A program made the position numbers and the translations under genes. Below the pieces are notes generated by a model that ran no database searches, was not told the origin of the DNA, and saw nothing but the letters and a program-made list of their open reading frames with translations. From NCBI GenBank assembly GCA_964485695.1, contig CAZAKZ010000059.1:1-32939 (forward strand): DNA of 32,939 bases, given 5' to 3'. Positions 7,610 to 14,994 of this stretch are shown piece by piece. The stretch is from CAZAKZ01 sp964485695. GTDB taxonomy: Bacteria; Planctomycetota; JAFGQW01. Position 1 is the stretch's first letter; each line of letters begins with the position of its first letter.

Positions 7610-9781
7610 ATGAAGGTGGTCTCAACGGCCTTGACCGTCCTGTTTTTGCTTTCCATCGGCGCCGGCCTCTGCGGCCAGGACGAGAAAGTGACATCCGGAT
7701 CCACTCCTCAGGAAGAGGCCGCCGAAAAGGCATCCGAAGAGAAACCGGTGGTGCTGGAGAAAGTGGTGGTGACGGCGACCCGGTCCAAGAAGGCCCCCTT
7801 TGACGTTCCCTACCTGGTGACGGTGCGGGACGAGAAGGACCTCATGGAGCGGAACCTGAGCCGCACCGTCCCGGAAATCCTGGAGGAGATCCCCGGCGTC
7901 CTGCTCCAGAAGACGGGGCACGGTCAGGGGTCGCCCTTCATCCGCGGATTCACCGGCTTCCGGACCTTGTTTCTCATCGACGGCATCCGTCTCAACAACT
8001 CGGTGTTCAGGGACGGGCCCAACCAGTACTGGAACACGGTGGACCCGCTGTCCATCGACCGGATTGAGGTGGTGAAGGGGCCCGGCTCGGTGCTCTTCGG
8101 TAGCGATGCCGTGGGGGGCACCGTCCACGCCCTCACCAAGGGGCGAAAGGAATACGAGGACGGGCTGCACTGGAGCGGGCGCGTCTACTACCGCTACGCC
8201 AGCGCAGAGGCGTCCCACACCGGCCGGAGCGAGGTGAGCGGCAACCTGGATCATCGCCTCGGATTTCACGCCGGCTTCACCTTCAAGGATTTCGGCGACC
8301 TGGAGGGGGGGCGGGACGTGGGCCGCCAGCGGAAGACCGGGTATCAGGAGTGGGACGGGGACTTCAAGGTGGAATACTCCCTGAATCCCGACCGGAAACT
8401 GGTGCTCGCCTTTCAGAAGGTGGACCTGGACGACGCCTGGCGGTCTCACAAGACCATATTTGGTATCAGCTGGGAGGACACCACCGTCGGGAACGAGCGC
8501 AAGCGTATTCTCGACCAGGACCGTCACCTCGCCTACGCCCAGTTTCACGCCGACCGCATCGGCGGCTTCATCGATGCGGCCAGGGTGAGCGTTTCCTACC
8601 AGGTGCAGTCCGAGGAGAGGCTCCGGGTGCGAAATGACGGGCGGCGAGACAAGCAGGGCTTCTCGGTGGGCACCATCGGCGCCTGGGTTCAGCTGGAGAC
8701 GCCGAGTGCGGTGGGAAGGTGGACCTACGGCGGGGAGTATTACTACGACAACGTCAACTCGTACCGCAGGGACTGGAGAGCGAGCGGGCAATACCGTGGC
8801 AGATCCATCCAGGGCCCGGTGGCCGACGATGCGGGGTACTACCTGACCGGCATCTATGTCCAAGACGAAGTAGAAATCGCTGACAACGTGGAGCTGATCC
8901 TGGGCGGACGATACACCCACGCCCGGGCCGTGGCCCACGAGGTGGAGGATCCGCAAACGAACACCGAGATCTCCATCAAGGAGCGGTACGACGCCGTGGT
9001 GGGCAGCCTCAAGGGTCTCTTCGGCCTCGACGATGAGGAGCGGTGGCAGGTGTTCGCCGGCGTCTCCCAGGGATTTCGCGCGCCGAACCTGTCGGACCTG
9101 ACCCGGCTGGACACGGCCCGGTCCAACGAGATCGAGACCCCGGCACCCGGCCTTGACCCGGAGAAGTTCATCGCCTTCGAGGTCGGCCTGAAGGGGCGGC
9201 TGGAGGATGTATCGGGTGAGGTCGGCTACTTCTACACCCTCATCGACGACATGATCATGCGCACGCCCACCGGCCGGGTCATCGGCGGCGACAACGAGGT
9301 GACCAAGCAGAACGCCGGGGATGGCTACGTCCACGGGGTGGAGTTGACCCTGCGCTACAGGTTCCATCCGGCGTTCACGGCCTTCGGCGCCTTCACGTGG
9401 ATGGACGGTCAGGCGAAAACCTACCCGACCTCGACGCCCGTGAAGAAGCGGGAGCCCATCGACCGTCTCATGCCTTTCACGGGCCAGGTGGGGATCCGGT
9501 GGGAGCCGCCGGACCGGAGGTGCTGGGCCGAGAGCGTGGTCTCCTTCGCGGCCAAACAGTCCGACCTCTCCACCCGCGACGAGAACGACACGCAGCGTAT
9601 CCCGCCCGGCGGCACGCCGGGGTATGCTGTGGCCTCGCTACGCGGCGGCGTGGAGGTGAGCGAGAACGTGACCCTGACGGTGGCCATAGAAAACCTCACC
9701 AACGAGGACTTCCGCATCCATGGCTCGGGCGTCAACGAACCGGGCACCAACGTGGTGCTCGGGGTGAACCTGCGGCTGTGA
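7610..9781 (+). CDS. TonB-dependent outer-membrane receptor
   Basis: A 723-residue receptor with a cleavable signal peptide (about residues 1-22, ending near GLCGQ) and a canonical TonB box EKVVVTATR. The plug has ILEEIPGVLLQKTGHGQGSP, FIRGFTGFRTLFLIDGIRLN and IDRIEVVKGPGSVLFGSDAVGG. The barrel includes GFRAPNLSDL, resembling the FRAP/NPNL region best known in haem receptors but shared more widely, and ends in NVVLGVNLRL. GGAG lies 10 nt before the ATG. The gene comes after a terminator and a T-rich leader, so it probably has its own promoter despite following tonB. Haem, cobalamin or siderophore are all possible ligands. It is not a close copy of the first receptor. Confidence 0.9.
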   Translation: MKVVSTALTVLFLLSIGAGLCGQDEKVTSGSTPQEEAAEKASEEKPVVLEKVVVTATRSKKAPFDVPYLVTVRDEKDLMERNLSRTVPEILEEIPGVLLQKTGHGQGSPFIRGFTGFRTLFLIDGIRLNNSVFRDGPNQYWNTVDPLSIDRIEVVKGPGSVLFGSDAVGGTVHALTKGRKEYEDGLHWSGRVYYRYASAEASHTGRSEVSGNLDHRLGFHAGFTFKDFGDLEGGRDVGRQRKTGYQEWDGDFKVEYSLNPDRKLVLAFQKVDLDDAWRSHKTIFGISWEDTTVGNERKRILDQDRHLAYAQFHADRIGGFIDAARVSVSYQVQSEERLRVRNDGRRDKQGFSVGTIGAWVQLETPSAVGRWTYGGEYYYDNVNSYRRDWRASGQYRGRSIQGPVADDAGYYLTGIYVQDEVEIADNVELILGGRYTHARAVAHEVEDPQTNTEISIKERYDAVVGSLKGLFGLDDEERWQVFAGVSQGFRAPNLSDLTRLDTARSNEIETPAPGLDPEKFIAFEVGLKGRLEDVSGEVGYFYTLIDDMIMRTPTGRVIGGDNEVTKQNAGDGYVHGVELTLRYRFHPAFTAFGAFTWMDGQAKTYPTSTPVKKREPIDRLMPFTGQVGIRWEPPDRRCWAESVVSFAAKQSDLSTRDENDTQRIPPGGTPGYAVASLRGGVEVSENVTLTVAIENLTNEDFRIHGSGVNEPGTNVVLGVNLRL

Positions 9782-9787
9782 ACGAAC

Positions 9788-10735
9788 CTACTGCCCCAGG
9801 ATCTCCACCAGCGCCGGATTTCTGCACATCGGGCTAGCCGGATCGCCGGACACCGCCAGGTTGAGATTGGCTTCCCGGGTGAACTCCCCCAGGTTCTCGG
9901 CATCCGGCCGCGCCACGTCCGTGACCACCAGCGCCGGGCTGCGTCTCCCGTCCGCCACCTGCATGGAGGGGAGTCGGAGCACCTTGCCGGGCAGTGTTCC
10001 AGGATCCACGGACTCTCCGTTCAGGGAATCCAGAATCTCGTACGGGGGATTCCTGGTGGGCGCATGATAGTTGGTGTTGACCAGATGCCAGGTGCCCTCC
10101 AGCCGCACCAGCGCCATCTTGTGGCCGTTCACGCCGCCGTCGGCTCTTTCTTCCCCCGGCCTCCAGATACGGCGCAGGCCTGCGAGGTCGGAGGCGCCCA
10201 CCAGACGGACCTCGAGGCCGGCGGCCCGGGCCAGAAGGCAGAAAGTCCTGGACGCGGATGTGCACCCGTCCAGGACGCCAAGGTCGAGGGCCTTCCGCCC
10301 CGTGAGGACGAAGGGATAGTCTCGAGGCTCCACCTTCGAGTAGACCCGGCGCCAGGCGGCATCCCGGCGTTGCATCAGGCGGAGGGTTCGCTCCGCCCGG
10401 GAGAGGTCGGCGGCCTCATCGCCGGTCAGGAGTCGCCCCCTCGCAATGTCGTGCAGCCCCTCGATCCGGGCCTCGGTTCGCTGGAGCCGTTCGAGCCAGG
10501 TAGCACGGGCGGTCGGCTCCCGGTGCCATCTGGCCATGATCCTACGGTCCACCTTCACGAAGAGATCCCGCGCGCGGATCGCACGGATCAAGGAACGCAC
10601 CGTGTGGAGGCCGGGCGCCTCCAGGCCCACGGCACGCTCCCTCACCAGGGACCGAGCCGCGTCGCAGGGAGGGGGGCCGGAAGGGGGGGCGGCGCATCCC
10701 GCCAGCAGGGCCGCGAAAACCAGGCAGGTTCGCAT
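9788..10735 (-). CDS. Lipoprotein with transglutaminase-like (Cys-His) domain
   Basis: A 315-residue protein with a short lipoprotein signal, VFAALLAGC, so it is probably anchored by a lipidated Cys14. After a helical, charged N-terminal half, the middle fits the transglutaminase/papain-like fold: nucleophile Cys158 in LDGCTSASRTFCLLARAAG, then His205 in NGHKMALVRLEGTWHLVNTN. The family's third residue, an Asp after the Trp strand (usually W..lD), reads Asn (Asn220 or Asn222) here. The enzyme may therefore use Asn as papain does, or be inactive. Such lipoproteins act as peptidases, amidases or binding proteins at the cell surface. It is convergent with the second TonB receptor gene (6 nt between stops) and divergent from the cyclodeaminase gene. 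Function beyond the fold is unknown. Confidence 0.75.
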   Translation of the reverse strand: MRTCLVFAALLAGCAAPPSGPPPCDAARSLVRERAVGLEAPGLHTVRSLIRAIRARDLFVKVDRRIMARWHREPTARATWLERLQRTEARIEGLHDIARGRLLTGDEAADLSRAERTLRLMQRRDAAWRRVYSKVEPRDYPFVLTGRKALDLGVLDGCTSASRTFCLLARAAGLEVRLVGASDLAGLRRIWRPGEERADGGVNGHKMALVRLEGTWHLVNTNYHAPTRNPPYEILDSLNGESVDPGTLPGKVLRLPSMQVADGRRSPALVVTDVARPDAENLGEFTREANLNLAVSGDPASPMCRNPALVEILGQ

Positions 10736-10812
10736 CTCAATTCTCTTTTCTTCACGGTGATCCGGATTACTATTTCAACCGTTCTTTATCCACATTTCGG
10801 GCGTGAGAATCA

Positions 10813-10818
10813 AGGAGG
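10813..10818 (+). promoter_or_regulatory. Ribosome binding site fixing the cyclodeaminase start
   Basis: A full AGGAGG lies 7 nt before the ATG at 10826. A competing GTG directly upstream (10823) would be only 4 nt away, so the ATG is preferred, and the long open frame upstream is not part of the gene. Confidence 0.75.
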
Positions 10819-10825
10819 AATCGTG

Positions 10826-11803
10826 ATGGTGTTGCTGCTCAACCGCGAGGATGTGATATCCGTCCTCCAGATGGATGACTGCATCGACGTGCTGGAGAAA
10901 GCCTTCACGGAGCTGGCCAACGGAACCGCGGACCTGCCGCTGCGAATCCCCATCAAGCCGCCCGGGGGACTCTCTCTCTACATGCCGGCCTTCCTGAAGG
11001 AGATGAACGCGCTGGCCTGCAAGGTGGTCACGGTCTACAAGGACAATCCCGCCAAGCACGACCTTCCCACGACCATCGGCACGGTGCTGCTCCAGGACTC
11101 GGAGACCGGAGAGGTGATCTGCATCATGGACGGCGGCTACCTGACGGCGGTCCGGACCGGGGCCGTGAGCGGCCTGGCCACGAAGCTTCTCGCCCGGGAG
11201 GCGTCGGACCAGGTGGCGGGGATCTTTGGCGCCGGGGTCCAGGCGCAGATGCAGCTCTGGGCCATGTGCGAGGCCAGGGGGATTTCCAGGGCCCTCGTGT
11301 ATGACGCCCTCCCCGAGGCCGCCGAGAATTTCAAGGCCGTCATGGGCGAGAAGCTCGGCGTTCCCATCGAGGTCTCCACAGATCCCGAGGCCCTGCTCGA
11401 GGCCGACATCCTCTGCACGGCCACCTCTTCCTCCACGCCCATCTTCGACGGAACCCATGTGAAGCCGGGCACCCACATCAACGGCATCGGCAGCCATTCA
11501 CCGGGCGCCCGGGAGCTGGACGCCGCCATCATCAAGCGCTCTCTGTTCATCGCTGACTCCAGAGAGGCGTGCCTCAACGAGGCCGGCGACATCATGATTC
11601 CCATCCAGGAGGGCGAGATCGTGGCGGAGCACATCCACGCCGACCTCGGCGAGATCGTCACCGGGCGCGTGAAGGGCCGGACCTCGGAGGACCAGGTCAC
11701 CCTCTTCAAATCCAACGGCCTGGCCATCCAGGACGCGGCCACCGCCAGGCTCATATACGACCGGGCACGGGAGAAGGGCATCGGCACCGAGGCGAAGATC
11801 TGA
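10826..11803 (+). CDS. Ornithine cyclodeaminase / mu-crystallin family dehydrogenase
   Basis: A 325-residue NAD(P)-dependent enzyme. Family members deaminate and cyclise ornithine or lysine with release of ammonia, reversibly aminate pyruvate (archaeal alanine dehydrogenase), or reduce cyclic ketimines. Visible marks are MPAFLKEMNALACKVVTVY (substrate side), VRTGAVSGLATKLLAREAS, the Rossmann nucleotide loop GIFGAGVQAQMQL, and GIGSHSPGARELDAAI, with the Glu-Leu-Asp segment of the family. It is followed by asnA 162 nt downstream on the same strand. An ammonia-releasing (or ammonia-using) enzyme beside an ammonia-dependent asparagine synthetase suggests a nitrogen-handling unit, but the exact substrate is not settled by sequence. 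Confidence 0.85.
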   Translation: MVLLLNREDVISVLQMDDCIDVLEKAFTELANGTADLPLRIPIKPPGGLSLYMPAFLKEMNALACKVVTVYKDNPAKHDLPTTIGTVLLQDSETGEVICIMDGGYLTAVRTGAVSGLATKLLAREASDQVAGIFGAGVQAQMQLWAMCEARGISRALVYDALPEAAENFKAVMGEKLGVPIEVSTDPEALLEADILCTATSSSTPIFDGTHVKPGTHINGIGSHSPGARELDAAIIKRSLFIADSREACLNEAGDIMIPIQEGEIVAEHIHADLGEIVTGRVKGRTSEDQVTLFKSNGLAIQDAATARLIYDRAREKGIGTEAKI

Positions 11804-11825
11804 GGGATTTTTTCCCGGCCGATCC

Positions 11826-11854
11826 GGGGGGCTGGAGCACTGTGCCCCCCCCCC
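11826..11854 (+). repeat. G6/C10 tracts able to form a hairpin
   Basis: A run of six G followed 13 bases later by a run of ten C, just after the cyclodeaminase stop. GGGGGGC can pair with GCCCCCC around an 11-base loop. There is no T-tract, so it is at best a weak terminator or attenuator ahead of asnA. Confidence 0.4.
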
Positions 11855-11965
11855 GGGACAGACCGCTTGAATCCCCCGACATCTAGGGCTACGTTTATCG
11901 GAGTTTCAAGGCCGTTTCACCGTAGGGAAAGAGATCATTTCACAATTTGTTGGGAATCGAATGCC

Positions 11966-13099
11966 ATGACATCAGACAAGAAAGCGGATCTGGCCGGGCC
12001 GGGCATAGGCAACTACGATGAGCTGCAAGGGGTCCTGCCGGACGATTACTCGCCGCTCCTCGACAGGAAGGAGACCCAGAGGGCCCTGTTCGCGGTCAAA
12101 CACTACATCGAAGAAAACCTGGGCAAGGAGCTCAACCTGATGATGGTCCAGGTGCCGCTCATCGTGGACGTCAACAGCGGCGTCAACGACTACCTGGACC
12201 GTGACGGTTCCCGCACACCCATCGAGTTCCACATCAACAACGACTACAACAAGAATCCCGTCGACGCCCAGGTGGTGCAGGCGGCCACGAAGTGGAAACG
12301 GTTCGCCTTGAAGCAGTTCAACTGCGAGGTGGGCGAAGGCATCAACACCGACATGCGCGCCGTGCGCAAGGACTACTTCCTCGACCACGACCACAGCAGC
12401 TACGTGGATCAGTGGGACTGGGAGAGGGTGATCACGCCCGAGCAACGCAACCTCGACTACCTGACGGATACCGTGAAGAGGATCTGGAAGGTAATCAAGG
12501 GAGCTGACACCTTCCTCCGGGAGAACTTCCCCGCATTGAACACGGACAGGTATCCGCCCATTCCCGACGAGCTCACGTTCCTGCACGCCGAGGAGATCCT
12601 CGAGAAGTACCCGGACCTGCCGCGGAAGCAGCGCGAGACCGCCATTGTGCAGGAGTACCCCGCCGTCTTCATCTACGGCATCGGCTGGACGCTCAAGGAC
12701 GGGTATCCCCACGAGATGCGGGCCGCGGACTACGACGACTGGGTAACGGAGACGACCTCCGCCTCCGGCCAGCCCATGCACGGCCTGAACGGCGACATCC
12801 TGGTCTGGAACCCGGTGACCCGCCGCCGCCACGAGCTCACTTCCATGGGCATCCGCGTCAACAAGGATACCCTGAAGACGCAGCTCGAGATGACCGGCCA
12901 GCAGGACTTCCTCAAGCTGCCCTATCACCAGTGGATCCTGAACGACGAGATCCCGCAGAGCATCGGCGGCGGCATCGGCCAGTCGCGCACCTACATGTAT
13001 CTCCTCCGGACCGCGCACCTCGGCGAGGTGAGCGTCACGGTATGGCCGCAGATCCTCAAGGACATCTGCGCCAAGAAGAACATCCAGGTGCTGTATTAG
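11966..13099 (+). CDS. asnA: Aspartate--ammonia ligase (asparagine synthetase A)
   Basis: Makes asparagine from aspartate, ATP and free ammonia by a class II aminoacyl-tRNA-synthetase-like fold, through an aspartyl-AMP intermediate. Family strings are plain: LNLMMVQVPLIVD, GVNDYLDRDG, YVDQWDWERVI, LNGDILVWNPVT, SMGIRV and QSIGGGIGQSR, in the usual order. At 377 residues it is longer than the roughly 330 of the enterobacterial enzyme. The extra length is mainly an N-terminal extension of about 45 residues and some insertions (for example YNKNPVDAQ). The usual VVHSLAKWKR reads VVQAATKWKR. The start is an ATG with a weak GGGAAT site; an upstream TTG would add an unlikely basic segment. It is followed by a shared terminator and faces a GS-family gene. 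Confidence 0.93.
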   Translation: MTSDKKADLAGPGIGNYDELQGVLPDDYSPLLDRKETQRALFAVKHYIEENLGKELNLMMVQVPLIVDVNSGVNDYLDRDGSRTPIEFHINNDYNKNPVDAQVVQAATKWKRFALKQFNCEVGEGINTDMRAVRKDYFLDHDHSSYVDQWDWERVITPEQRNLDYLTDTVKRIWKVIKGADTFLRENFPALNTDRYPPIPDELTFLHAEEILEKYPDLPRKQRETAIVQEYPAVFIYGIGWTLKDGYPHEMRAADYDDWVTETTSASGQPMHGLNGDILVWNPVTRRRHELTSMGIRVNKDTLKTQLEMTGQQDFLKLPYHQWILNDEIPQSIGGGIGQSRTYMYLLRTAHLGEVSVTVWPQILKDICAKKNIQVLY

Positions 13100-13140
13100 G
13101 CTGCGGTGGTTTTGCTGAAACGAAATATCTGCCAAAATTT

Positions 13141-13192
13141 GGGCCCGTTCGACTCCTTTCAATAGCTTTAATGGAGTCGAACGGCCCCTTTT
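13141..13192 (+). terminator. Bidirectional terminator between asnA and the GS-like gene
   Basis: A 16-base arm starting GGGCCCGTTCGACTCC faces its inverse with one mismatch, around a 16-base AT-rich loop. TTTT follows on the plus side, and AAATTT precedes it (a T-run for the minus strand). It lies between convergent genes, as expected for a shared terminator. Confidence 0.82.
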
Positions 13193-13254
13193 CAGTTCTT
13201 GATGTCAGCTGGAGCGAATACGTCCTTGCCCCTTTTTTCAGAGACTACCGGAAC

Positions 13255-14793
13255 TCAATGCCGGTGCAGGTCCCGGTGCATGATCTTCCGGGTCTGGTGT
13301 AGCCGGTCGTCCGCCGGCAGATCCACCAGCGACTCGTTCATGTTCAGGTCGTCTTCCGCCCTCAGGATCTTCACCATGTAGTCGATGATGGCGGGGGGGA
13401 AGATGCCGTCGCGCTCGTAGAGGCGGCGCTTTTCCAGGAGCACCTCGGCCGCCTGGACGCAGCTGGTCGAGAGTGCCGGCAGGCGCTTCAGAATCTCCGC
13501 GTCCTTGAAAACGTTTCCCTGGACGTAGAGACGGTCGGCGACCTTGAGGGACTCCTCGTGGGTCAGGCCCCACTGCGCGGCCAGGGTGATGCCGGCCAGG
13601 AGCAGGTGAGTCAGGGCGCTGCCGTCCGGGCTGCGCAGCTCCACGGTCTGGAGGCCGCCCGTCTCGGTGAAACCTTCATCCTGCTGAGTATTGAGCTTTT
13701 TCGCCAGATCGCGGTGCTTTCCCCATGCCAGGGGCACCCGGATCATGGAGCTGCGGTTCAGGTCGCTCCAGCAGATGTGCGTCGGGGCCTCCTGGTTGGG
13801 AACCAGCCGTAGATAGGCGGATGAGGTGGTGTTGCCGAAGGCGTTCAGGGAGTCCGCATAGGTGCAGAGGCCGCCGATCACTCCTCTGGCCGCATTCGAC
13901 AGTTCTCCGTCCTCCCGGGTCATGACGTTCCTGCCGTCCTTCATGACCGCCATGTGGACGTGCATGCCGTTGCCGGCGATCCCCTCCTCCAGCTTGGGGG
14001 CGAAGGTGGCGACGCAGCCGTGCTTGTACGCGATGTTCCGGATCAGCCAGCGCGCCAGCACCAGGATGTCGCCGGTCTCTTCCACGGGAGTGGGCAGGAA
14101 TTCGATCTCCATCTGCTCCGCGTGCTTGTCCTTGATCTCGGCCAGGTCGCTACGCACCCGTTCCACGTACCCCACCTCGCTGTGGTTGTACTTCACCGCG
14201 CCGGTGATCTGGGCGATATGGTGGGTCATCTCGTTCAGGATGGCTCCGTTCTTGGCGAACGGGGCTCCGGAGTGGTAGCCTGTCTGCTTTCTGGCGGAAA
14301 AGATACCCGTTGTGGGCTTGCTGAGAAGAAAGAACTCCAGTTCACCCAGGGCGTGGAACTCCATGCCGGTGTTCTTCCGGAACAGATCAGCCGCCTTGTT
14401 GAGGATGCTGTCCAGGGCAAAGGGCGCCATCTCCCCTTCCCGGGTGAGGTAGCGGCAGATGAAGGCGAGGCTGCCGGGATCGAATGGATTCAGGAACGCC
14501 GTCTTGTAGATGGGTACGACGTAGAGGTCCGAGAGGGACGAATCCACCAGGCCCTTGAACAGGGAGGAGCCGTCCACGCGCTCTCCGAGCGCCAGGATGC
14601 GCTCGGCCTGACGCCGGTCGGCTACCGGTATCTTCAGCTCCTTGAACTTTCCGTCCAGGGCTGTGTAGTGAAATGTGATGCGCTCGAGCTGCTTCTCCTG
14701 GACGATCCGGACCAGATCCTCCCGCGTGTATTCCGACCTGGGTTTGCCGACCAGCAGGGAAATCGGATTGCTCAGGGCATAGTTTTCATTCAT
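13255..14793 (-). CDS. Divergent glutamine synthetase family protein
   Basis: A 512-residue member of the glutamine synthetase fold, which joins ammonia or an amine to glutamate using ATP; the true substrate is uncertain here. The beta-grasp N-domain includes DGSSLFKGL. Metal and substrate strings are GELEFFLL (Glu151/Glu153), NHSEVG (204-208), MEIEFLPTP, GNGMHVHMA (the usual GSGMH reads GNGMH), WSDLNRSSMIRVP and VELRSPDGSA. Two departures stand out. About 17 extra residues separate HSEVG from the AEQMEIEF segment, where classical GS has the short HHEV..GQ.E. The usual NPYLA after the R.PD motif reads THLLLAG. The ATG has GGAGGA about 8 nt upstream. It converges on asnA, so the context is ammonia assimilation. 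It could be a gamma-glutamyl-amine or amide ligase rather than GlnA. Confidence 0.85.
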   Translation of the reverse strand: MNENYALSNPISLLVGKPRSEYTREDLVRIVQEKQLERITFHYTALDGKFKELKIPVADRRQAERILALGERVDGSSLFKGLVDSSLSDLYVVPIYKTAFLNPFDPGSLAFICRYLTREGEMAPFALDSILNKAADLFRKNTGMEFHALGELEFFLLSKPTTGIFSARKQTGYHSGAPFAKNGAILNEMTHHIAQITGAVKYNHSEVGYVERVRSDLAEIKDKHAEQMEIEFLPTPVEETGDILVLARWLIRNIAYKHGCVATFAPKLEEGIAGNGMHVHMAVMKDGRNVMTREDGELSNAARGVIGGLCTYADSLNAFGNTTSSAYLRLVPNQEAPTHICWSDLNRSSMIRVPLAWGKHRDLAKKLNTQQDEGFTETGGLQTVELRSPDGSALTHLLLAGITLAAQWGLTHEESLKVADRLYVQGNVFKDAEILKRLPALSTSCVQAAEVLLEKRRLYERDGIFPPAIIDYMVKILRAEDDLNMNESLVDLPADDRLHQTRKIMHRDLHRH

Positions 14794-14955
14794 GGCTCGT
14801 TCCTCCCGGTTCGCCGTATTCTACCGGGCCCGGTTTGTCCGGGAAAGGAACCACTTGTCGCTTCAGGAACAAATAATCTCAAGATTCCTGCGGGGAAATA
14901 CGGGAGTGGACCTGGACTTCCTCTGGAAGTGCACTCGGTGACCGCCTTCATGTAT

Positions 14956-14961
14956 TATAAT
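14956..14961 (+). promoter_or_regulatory. Possible -10 box for the esterase gene
   Basis: A perfect TATAAT lies about 35 nt before the start codon in the divergent gap between the GS-like and esterase genes. No convincing -35 was seen at 16-18 nt spacing, so activity would need an activator or be weak. Confidence 0.35.
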
Positions 14962-14994
14962 GGGGTTGTATTTCCATGGCCCGTTAGAACTACC

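Noticed and set aside
7622..9367. Long minus-strand open frame opposite the second TonB receptor gene
   Set aside because: Same reason: low-complexity antisense translation, no start signal, complete overlap with a clear receptor gene.
13954..14994. Upstream extension of the esterase gene
   Set aside because: It overlaps the GS-like gene in antisense and lacks motifs; the signal peptide begins at 14995.
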